Below are positions 56,601 through 64,000 of a stretch of DNA of 64,000 bases, piece after piece. The first letter of the stretch is position 1, and every line of letters begins with the position of its first letter. The position numbers and the translations under genes were made by a program. The DNA is from Rhea pennata (lineage: Eukaryota; Chordata; Aves; Rheiformes; Rheidae): NCBI RefSeq assembly GCF_028389875.1, contig NC_084687.1, forward strand, positions 3,446,157 to 3,510,156, in the 5' to 3' direction. The notes beneath the pieces were generated by a model that had not been told where the DNA came from, ran no database searches, and saw nothing but the letters and a program-made list of their open reading frames with translations.

Positions 56601-59600
56601 AGCTGCGGACGGGGAAAACACGGACGAGAAAGCAGGTAAGGAGCTCGCTCTGGCTTTTGCATCTCGGGGTGTCTGTGGGGGGGGGGGTCCGTCTGTCCGT
56701 CTGTCCGGCTGCAGAGCCGGGGCCGGGTTGTGGGAGGGGGCACCAGGTAAGGCCGCGTCGGGGCCGGGGGCGGCACATTTCTGGCCTCGCCGGGCGTCCC
56801 GTCCCGTCCCGCCGGAGCCACCGCGGCGCGGGCTGTCGGCCGGGACCGCTCTTCCCTCGTCCTCGCCCGCTCCGCGCCTGGATCTCGCCCCGGGAGCTGC
56901 TCTGACCCGGCGCGACGACCCTCGAAACGGTGCTCGGTCATGGCCCGGCCTGCGGGCGCCCCAAAGCTGGGGCGGCATCCCACGGGAAGGATGCTCTCCC
57001 GCAGGAAGGATGCTCTCCCGCGGGAAGGATGCTCTCCCGCGGCGGCAGCCCACCGCCGCCGCTCCGCCAAGGCGTCCCCTTCGCGCCCGGAGACCTCGGC
57101 TCGTGGTTCTGTGCTCATCCCGAGCCCTGGATGATTTTTCTCTTTCTCCGTAACGGAGACAGACTCGCGGCTGTGCCGCGCGAAACCTCCGTCTAAGCGG
57201 CGTCCGCCTGGCCGCGCATCTCTCTTTGCTTCTCCGTTCGGATCGAGACGCTTTTTCCCACCTCCGCTCCTTCCCGGGACGGCGAGAGCCGCTTCACGCC
57301 CCGCGCGCCGTGGGGAAGGCGATCCCAGAACATCCCCGGGCTGGTCCCGAGCCAGCGCCGGTGCCGCCGCCGGAGGGCAGGTCGCTGCCGGCCGGCTGCG
57401 TTTGGGAGCCGGGCGCGGAGGGACGCCGGCAGCGTGGGGTGCGCGATTCCCGCTGCCGCCCGGCGCGATCGGGGCGTCGCGTCCGTCCCGGCCGCGCGCC
57501 CTCGCTGCGTCCTTGTGCCGGCGACCGAACCAGGACAGGAGCAATTCCCCGCAGCCCTCGGCACGACGTGCCCCGCGTCCGGTCGCTCTTCCTTCCCCTC
57601 CGCGTTGTCCCTGCTCGGGAAAAGTGCCCGAGCCGCGATACGTGTCCTAGCACGGACCTTTCCCGAAAGGATGGTGCAGGGCTGCGGCATCCCGCCCGCC
57701 GTCCGGCGTGGATGGCTTTGGGGGCGACGGGTCGCTTCCCAGCTTCCTCGAAGGAGAAAATCCTTCCCGGATTGATACCGCAGAGAGAGGGAGCGAAGTG
57801 GCGTTTTGGAGAGGCTAAAGGATGGGCTCGACCCGGCCTAGCCGCAGTCTTTGCGTTGAACCGGCGCTGAGCAGGGCTTTACTTCTGCCTAAAAGCTTTA
57901 CCTGGCCCCCGGCGAGCCTCTGGGAGCTGCTCGAGGGGAGCGGAGGGCCGTGCTGTCCCCGCGCGGGGGCTCCCGGGAAAGGGCCCCGCGTCCCAGCGGG
58001 CGCCTCGGGGTGGCTGGTGCCTCCGGGCAGGGACCCCCAGGAGCACGGTGCGTTTCTCGGCTGTCTGGAAAATCGGCCGCTTTGTATACGGAGCCTTTTA
58101 GGAGCCTGGAGGAGAAGATACCCGCTTGCCTTTCCCACCTCTTAATCCTGCAAAATCAGGACGAGTCTTTGGGGTGGGGGCTGGCTGAAGCCCCCGCGAG
58201 ACACTGAACGATGCTGAACCGATTGCAAAGGCTTCGCCCGGAGCGACGGCGGCAGTTCGGGGCGGGAGGTGCCTCCCACCCCCCCCCCCCACACACACAC
58301 CACCCCCCTTCTCTCCCTCTAGCTCCGGCGGCGTTCCCAGGAGCATCGGCCGGTGCCGGAGGCGCCGCGGGCCGTGCGCGCCGCGCGTCCCCGCCCCGGC
58401 GCGCTCTCGGGGCCGTGCAGGAACATGTCTTCATTCTCTGTGTGTTTTCCTTTTTGAATGGCTTGGCGGGCTCTAGGTGTCCAGCCACATACAGGTTCTA
58501 GCTCGGAAGAAGGTGCGGGAGTACCAGGTTGGCATCAAGGTACGTTGGAGCCCCTGCCCATGCGTTCGTGGCGGTGTTTGGATGAGCATGGGCAGCCCCT
58601 CTCCTTCCTCTCTTTTCCTCTGGTTGACGGCTCTGCTGTTTTCCCTCTCCTTCTGCTTTTCTCTCTGCAGGTCTCTAGCCACTTGCAGGTTCTAGCCCGA
58701 CGGAAATCTCGCGAGATTCAGTCCAAGCTGAAGGTACGCGCGCCCCCCCGCCAGCTTCCTCGCCGCTCGCCCCGCTCCCGCCTGGCCGCGCTGACGACTA
58801 ACGCACTCAGCTCTGTGGTGTGCCGCTTTCTCGCCCTTTTATGTCTTTTCTTCTGCCTCCCTTTGCTCCTGGAACCAGAGGTTTTCTAGCGGCGCCTTTG
58901 CGGGCCGGGACCGGGCCGGCGGGATGCTCCGGCGGGCGAAGCCGGCGGCCCCCTTCCCTCGGCCCCGGACAGCCCCCCGCCGCCCTCGGCGTGGGGATAC
59001 CCTCCTTTTGCCCGGGTGAGGACTCGGCCCTGCTAGAAGGGGGCTTTAAGCCCTCCCCGCTGCAGCTCACGTGCCCTACGAGGTTTTCCCCGCTCTCCGG
59101 AGCTGGCTGCCGGGTTTCTCCCGGGAGGTGGAAGGAGCAGCCGCAGAGCAAGCAGCAGCTCAGCCTGGCACCAACCGAGGAGCCCGGGTAGCACCGGGCA
59201 CGAAGGGGCTGGCGCGGCCCCCGCCAGAGCCAGGCTGGCCGAGAGCCCGGGCGCCGCCAGCCGGGACCTGGCGCCCGGCTCCGCTCGTGCCGAGAGCCAG
59301 GGGCAGAGGCAGCTGGGTCCCGGGGGGTCCTGGGGAGCGGGGTGGGGGGGGATGCTGCGGCACAGCACCCGTGGGAGCCCGCGCCGCGGCAGATGCTAGG
59401 CAGGATGCCTGGACGCCCGGTGCCGTCCCGGGACAGGCCACGGTTCCAGGGGCCAATGGAGCCGAGCAAGGAAAAACTGGAACATCCTCTCTTCTCTGGT
59501 TGGCTTCTCTTTCTGTCCTTCCCTCTTTTAACTGGAGATCGACTAACCTTTCCGTACCCGCTTTCCACCGTTGCCGGTTTTGTTTTGGGGGGCGGGCGGC

Positions 59601-62600
59601 GGGGCCGGCGGGAGGAGGAGGGAGGAACGCGCGCAGGTTTGGAGACGCCTCCGAAGGACTGAAGCCCTCCGCGTCCCGTGGGCCGGGACGGACCCGGCTG
59701 GGCGGCCGCGATGCTCCTGACTCGGTGCCGGCACCGTGAACCGGGAGCATCTCCTGGGTTGTTTCCAGCCGGGATCTGCTTCCCTTCACCTAGCAGAGGA
59801 TTCAGGAGCCCTAAAAGCTTTTTTTGCTCCATCCGTTCGCTCTGGCCACAAAATCACCTCTGCCGGCACGTTTTTGGCAAGGCTTGGCCGGTCCCGAAGG
59901 CTTGGCAAGCCCCGGTGGGCAGGGAGCCCGGTGCCCGGGGTGCCAGGAGGGGCCGCTCCTCCGCCCCGGCTGATTTGCTGCGAGAAGCCAGGAGAGGGCA
60001 CCCGAAACTATTTCGGGAAGCTTGGCGGGGTTTGGCCGCCCGCAAAACTGGGCGCAGCCCGGATGAGGGGCAGCTGGGGCGCTGGGGAGCCGCCGGGTCG
60101 GGAACGGCCCGGGAAGGCCTTTTGGCACCCTGCGCGACCGAGGGATGCGGCTTGTCGCCGCGGGGAAGCCGAAGGCACCAGCGAGCGCCGAGGGGGCCGG
60201 GGCAGGCCGAGGGGCGCGAGCGCCGGCGACGGCTGTTGTAACACTGCTCCCAGCCCCGAACCTCCCGCAGCCGCTGCCGGCGGGAAGCCGGGAGGGAGAG
60301 ATCCCTCCAAGCAGCGTGGCCTGGACATAAAATATCATTTCAGAGCCGTTCTTGGAGGCAAATCCTGGAGCAGTCAGCCCTGTGCTCTCAGCCCGTGCAG
60401 CACCGCTTGCCCTATGGGACTGAAACTCCCTTGCGTGAGCGTTTCTTCTTTTTTTTTTTTTTTTTTTAGATGCACTCACGTGCACTGAGTTGTTAGTCCT
60501 CGGCGTGTGCCTGCTTGCAGAGCTCCGATACTCCCCACCCCGCCAGCAAACACTATTGATCTTTAAAAATACAGGGTCCTGCCGTGCCCCAGGCAAAAAT
60601 AAATTAACCGATTGATCCTTGAGGTTCTTAAGAGGGAAAACAAGGGTTGTGGGGCAGGTATCTGCACGCAGGAGCACACGGGGCAGCTGGAGGAACGCCC
60701 CTGCCCCAGGCAAGACCTCGCTGCCCCACTGGTCCTGGTGAGATTGCAAAAGCAAAAAGAAAAAAAAAACAAAACAACAAAAAAACCCCCGCAGCACTTT
60801 TGAGTTCAATCTCTCCTGCAAATGCATAGGCAGCTTAGGAGAGGTTTTGTGCGCAGGCGCTTCCTTCGGGTGCCTGCCGGGGGGTTCGTGCAGGTATCCC
60901 GGCGGGAGCCGGGGTGCGGCTGGGGATGCACGGCCCCTTCGCAGGCTCCCAGCGGGGCAGGAGCCCCCGCGACCCTTTATTTCCACCTCCTCGCTGGACG
61001 TTTTTGAGAGCCTGATGAGTAGGAAAGGTTTTAAAGGACGTGGAGAAAAAAAAGGCCGTGAAGAGGTTTGGGTTGCTCCCGGTGTTCGCCCGGGACAGGC
61101 TCTCGCCAGGCCGCGGTCCCGGCCCCTTCGCCAGGTCCCCCCCCTCCGCCGCAGCGGTGCCCGGGGACAGCCCGGGCTGCGCCGGGCTGCAGGCGCGAGG
61201 GTGCACAGAGCAGCCGGCCCCAGAGGGGATTCGTTCCCCAAATCGGGCTCCGGTGACGGGTCGCGCGGAGCTGGGGGGCGGTGGTGGATGCTGCTGCTGC
61301 CACGATGCTCTAACCGTTTCCTTTCCTCTCTTTTGCACACAGGCCATGAACTTGGTAAGTTCGCTTTGTGTTTGCGATTCCCTTATTTTCCCCGTTGCCT
61401 CTTACCCCCTTCCCACAGAGGCACTGAGCCCCTGCGTGTCCGGCGGTGGGTCCAGCCCGGAGCAGGGTCCGTCTTTCCGAAGGGGCCCGAGGACGCCTGG
61501 CAGCTCTTGCTGCCACCTCTTGCAAGACAGGAGGGTTAATACGGGGGGTTTTATGGGGCTGCTTGCCCGCCCCGGTGCCTTTGCTGGGCTGCAGCGCCGG
61601 GTCCGCGCTTGGTAAAACCCGCTGGGACCACTCGGGTTAAGGGGGGCAGCGGTCTGTGTCCGTCAGTCCGTCCGGCTCCCTGTGTAACCTCCGTGTGTCT
61701 CCTGTTCTCCCCGCGTAGGACCAGGTCTCGAAGGACAAGGCTCTGCAGAGCATGGCTTCCATGTCCTCAGCTCAGATCGTCTCGGCCAGCGTCCTGCAGA
61801 ACAAGCTCAGCCCCCCTCCTCCTCTTCCTCAGGCTGTCTTCTCCGCTGCCCCCAGGGTGAGGGCTCGCCGCCGGGGAGGGGACGGCGGCTCTGGGTCACC
61901 CCTGTCCGAGGACGCCCAGGGTGGGGGGCTCAAATCACCGCCGGGGAGGGGGATGCCGCCAGCTCCAGGGCACCGGGGACAGCTGCGTTTCCTGGAGGAA
62001 GACGCAGGCGGGAGGAAGGACTCGGGCCAGGGTGCTTGCGCCGTGGCGTGATGCAAGCTCCTGACTCTCTTCCCTGTGCTGTTTTCCCCCAGTTTTGGAG
62101 TGGGCCAATCCCAGGACAGCCTGGACCCTCTCAGGAGTGAGTACCGAGCCCCCACCGTGGCCAGGGCTGCCCAGCCTTTGGCAGAACCTCGCCCTTGGGA
62201 AGGGCTGGAGACACCAGCTCCTCCTCCACCTAACGCCGCGCTCTGTTTTGCAGCATTAAACCGTTTGCACAACCAGCTTACCCCATCCAGCCACCCATGC
62301 CTCCATCACTAGCCAGTAAGTGCCGCCCTTACCGTGCTGCAGGCAACTCTTTGCACTCCAAAAACGGTGCCAGGGCCACCCTGGTGTAGCTTTGATCCCT
62401 CTTTCCTGTGCCGGGTCCCCTTCCCACCCCTGCCAGCATAAAAGGCTGTGCTTAAACGGGACAAGAGCCCCGCTTAGCTCTGCTCTGGGAGCTGGACCGC
62501 TTCCCCCAGCAGGGAACGGTCTCCCAACTTAGCCCATCCGCCAAGGAGCGGGGCCAGCGTGTGCCACAAAGTAGCCGCCGTGGGAAAGGAGCTATCCTGG

Positions 62601-63574
62601 GAGACATGGGAGCGTGGGGTGGGAAATTAAGAGAAGCCAAGCTTTCCCCTCGGCCCCGGCTCACGGCTGCTTCCCGTGCTGCTCCTCCAGGTTACGAGCC
62701 CTTGGCTCCGCTCCCACCAGCCGCCTCGGCCGTGCCCGTCTGGCAGGACCGCACCATCGCCTCCGCCAAGCTCCGGCTCCTCGAGTACTCCGCGTTCATG
62801 GAGGTGCCGCGGGACGCCGAAACGGTGAGAGTCCTGCCGTCGTGCTCAGCCCCGCTCTGCTGCCTGCAGAGAGCTCACCTGGGCTGGGAGACGGGGCAAT
62901 GTCCAGCAGATCCCCATCCCAACGCTTGGTAGCGCTGAGCATCTAAAAGCAAAAGCGCCTGCGGGAGCCGCGAGGTGACGGCAGGGTTGGAGAGACGCTG
63001 GAGGACACGTTGGGTTGCTGGGCTCCTCCGGCACGGTGGCCTTACTCTCACGGGTGGCTGACCCATCTGTTTCCCCGCTACCCCTTACAGTATAGCAAAC
63101 ACCTCTTTGTGCACATCGGCCAGACGAACCCGTCGTACAGCGATCCTCTGCTGGAGGCCGTAGACATCCGCCAGATCTATGACAAGTTCCCCGAGAAGAA
63201 AGGTGGCCTCAAGGAGCTCTACGAGCGAGGGCCCCAGAACTCCTTCTTCCTTGTCAAGTTCTGGGTAAGGTCCCTGTCTGGGATGCAAAGGCCCTTCCTC
63301 AAGCCGTGGGCGTCAAACAGTCGTCCCCTGGGATGTGGCTCATTGCAGGCTGGGGCAGCTCGCGCGTGTCCCCGTCAGAGCTTGGTGTACTCGCTTGTAA
63401 CCGACTCCTTCTCCCTTCTTTCCGGCACGCCAGGCGGATCTGAACAGCACTATCCAGGACGGGCCGGGGACTTTCTACGGCGTCAGCAGCCAGTACAGCA
63501 GTGCAGAGAATATGACCATCACGGTCTCCACCAAGGTGTGCTCCTTTGGGAAGCAGGTGGTGGAGAAAGTGGAG
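53486..63574 (+). CDS. TEAD3: TEAD3 (TEF-5/DTEF-1) transcription factor, partial; gene-level entry
   Basis: Coding segments: 53486-53687, 56571-56635, 58477-58539 or 58671-58733 (alternatives), 61343-61354, 61719-61856, 62093-62136, 62254-62315, 62691-62824, 63091-63264, 63434-63574. They give 345 codons before the window ends; human TEAD3 has 435. The start is ATA in a good context (A at -3, G at +4), as known for TEAD3; the first in-frame ATG is codon 23. The TEA domain (about residues 28-110, [20 protein letters not shown] onward) binds M-CAT sites. The YAP/TAZ-binding domain starts at about residue 205 ([20 protein letters not shown]) and continues off the window, including the palmitoylated-Cys exon. 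[19 protein letters not shown] marks it as TEAD3, not TEAD1, 2 or 4. The protein is nuclear, at the output of the Hippo pathway. Confidence 0.95.
53688..56570 (+). other. TEAD3: TEAD3 intron after first coding exon
   Basis: Mostly CpG-rich, with (GGAC)n at about 53721-53740. An AT-rich island at about 55800-56110 contains CAGCTG and TTGGCCA motifs and is a possible intronic enhancer. No exon is supported. Confidence 0.6.
56571..56635 (+). CDS. TEAD3: TEAD3 coding exon 2 (TEA domain, helix 2 region)
   Basis: Acceptor GCCCAG, donor GTAAGG, 65 bp. Encodes [22 protein letters not shown], identical to the human family sequence. Confidence 0.96.
58477..58539 (+). CDS. TEAD3: TEAD3 alternative exon 3a (TEA helix 3, TEAD3-type)
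   Basis: Acceptor CTCTAG, donor GTACGT, 63 bp, phase 0-0. Encodes [21 protein letters not shown], matching human TEAD3. It shares length and phase with exon 3b, 131 nt downstream. Confidence 0.93.
58671..58733 (+). CDS. TEAD3: TEAD3 alternative exon 3b (TEA helix 3, TEAD2-type)
   Basis: Acceptor CTCTGCAG after a long pyrimidine tract, donor GTACGC, 63 bp, phase 0-0. Encodes [21 protein letters not shown], closer to TEAD1/2/4 than to exon 3a. Intact, with good splice sites. Confidence 0.9.
61343..61354 (+). CDS. TEAD3: TEAD3 12-nt microexon (AMNL)
   Basis: GCC ATG AAC TTG between acceptor CACACAG and donor GTAAGT. It supplies the AMNL present in human TEAD3 just after the TEA domain. Phase 0-0, so optional. 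Confidence 0.9.
61719..61856 (+). CDS. TEAD3: TEAD3 coding exon 5
   Basis: Acceptor GCGTAG, donor GTGAGG, 138 bp, phase 0-0. Encodes [19 protein letters not shown] to QAVFSAAPR. Confidence 0.95.
62093..62136 (+). CDS. TEAD3: TEAD3 coding exon 6
   Basis: Acceptor CCCCCAG, 44 bp. Encodes [14 protein letters not shown] plus the first two bases of Asp. Donor GTGAGT; a second GT 4 nt on would break frame. Confidence 0.9.
62254..62315 (+). CDS. TEAD3: TEAD3 coding exon 7 (Pro-rich)
   Basis: Acceptor TTGCAG, donor GTAAGT, 62 bp. Encodes [21 protein letters not shown]. Confidence 0.92.
62691..62824 (+). CDS. TEAD3: TEAD3 coding exon 8 (start of YAP-binding domain)
   Basis: Acceptor CTCCAG, donor GTGAGA, 134 bp. 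Encodes [19 protein letters not shown] to EVPRDAET. Confidence 0.95.
63091..63264 (+). CDS. TEAD3: TEAD3 coding exon 9 (YAP-binding domain)
   Basis: Acceptor CTTACAG, donor GTAAGG, 174 bp, phase 0-0. Encodes [20 protein letters not shown] to NSFFLVKFW. Confidence 0.96.
63434..63574 (+). CDS. TEAD3: TEAD3 coding exon 10 (YAP-binding domain; last exon in window)
   Basis: Acceptor CGCCAG, donor GTGAGT, 141 bp, phase 0-0. Encodes [19 protein letters not shown] to [14 protein letters not shown]. The next exon (TEYAR...) is not in the window. Confidence 0.96.
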
Positions 63575-63762
63575 GTGAGTCTTCCCCACCTGAGCATCAT
63601 GGGAAGGAGGGAGTTGGGTCTCCCGTGGGTCTTTCCCAACATAGGAAAGATAAAGCCTCAGAATGGAGCTGTAGGACTCCTGGGTACTGTGCCCAGGCCT
63701 GCACATGAGCCACTGCATCATGTGGCTGTGAGTAATAACTCATTGCCTGGGCAACATACCTT

Positions 63763-63840
63763 AGGTGACCCTGCTTGAGCAGAGGGGTTGGACTAGATGA
63801 GCTCCAGAGGTCCCTTCCAACCTCAGCTGTTCTGTGATTT
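63763..63840 (+). mobile_element. CR1 LINE 3'-end fragment
   Basis: Contains the avian CR1 3'-terminal signature GGTTGGACTAGATGA, AGAGGTCCCTTCCAACC and TTCTGTGATT. It is in + orientation, in a TEAD3 intron, and only the 3' end is present. The 5' boundary is uncertain and may extend to about 63680. Confidence 0.88.
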
Positions 63841-64000
63841 CTTCCCTGAGCCACGACATCCCCCTGAGTGGAGCCGAGATGGTGTCTCCAAGATGTCCTA
63901 GCTGGCTCCACATGTGTGAGCCCCTCTCCTGCAGTATTTCCACACCATGGCCACTCCGGGGGGCACGTCAGGCGTGCTGTGCTGGCACCGTGCTGCCCTC

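Noticed and set aside
58740-58890. A third alternative TEAD3 exon after 3b
   Set aside because: Pyrimidine-rich with an AG near 58879, but what follows does not encode TEA-like residues.
1-64000. Search for a new defence, phage or mobile gene system
   Set aside because: All convincing coding sequence is in three intron-containing vertebrate genes; there are no operons, phage genes, CRISPR arrays or retroviral genes.

Overview
The window is avian-type vertebrate nuclear DNA. It carries three multi-exon genes, all on the + strand: FKBP5 (complete coding region, 10 coding exons, 457 codons), TULP1 (complete coding region, 14 exons, 556 codons) and TEAD3 (5' part only; 10 coding segments plus one alternative exon, running off the right edge). 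The case for a bird is the close protein match, short introns, very GC-rich TULP1/TEAD3 half, almost no interspersed repeats, and one recognisable CR1 LINE 3' end (about 63763-63840). The FKBP5-TULP1-TEAD3 order and common orientation match the human 6p21 locus as I know it. The species cannot be fixed from the sequence.

Layout. 1-15343: non-coding, probably FKBP5 intron 1, with no convincing FKBP5 promoter. 15344-32356: FKBP5 coding exons and 3' UTR. Intron 4 uses a GC donor. Intron 5 holds a near-consensus glucocorticoid response element and a separate CpG island with a TATA box. 32357-34571: spacer, CpG island and probable TULP1 promoter. 34572-40636: TULP1, a Lys/Glu-rich N-terminal half built from phase-1 exons followed by the tubby domain. 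An AT-rich element in intron 2 carries CRX-type and MAF-type sites. 40637-53433: TULP1 3' UTR, intergenic DNA and a long CpG-rich TEAD3 promoter region with two candidate non-coding first exons. 52561-53233: a higher-order minisatellite of 73 bp units. 53434-64000: TEAD3, with a non-AUG (ATA) start, two equal-length alternative exons for the end of the TEA domain, and a 12-nt microexon.

Function. FKBP5 encodes the Hsp90 co-chaperone FKBP51, a feedback regulator of steroid receptors. TULP1 encodes a photoreceptor phosphoinositide-binding trafficking protein. TEAD3 encodes a Hippo-pathway DNA-binding factor partnered by YAP/TAZ. They share a syntenic block, not an operon or pathway. I found no phage, CRISPR, plasmid, endogenous retrovirus or wholly new gene system. 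The novelty candidates are regulatory and splicing features of known genes.
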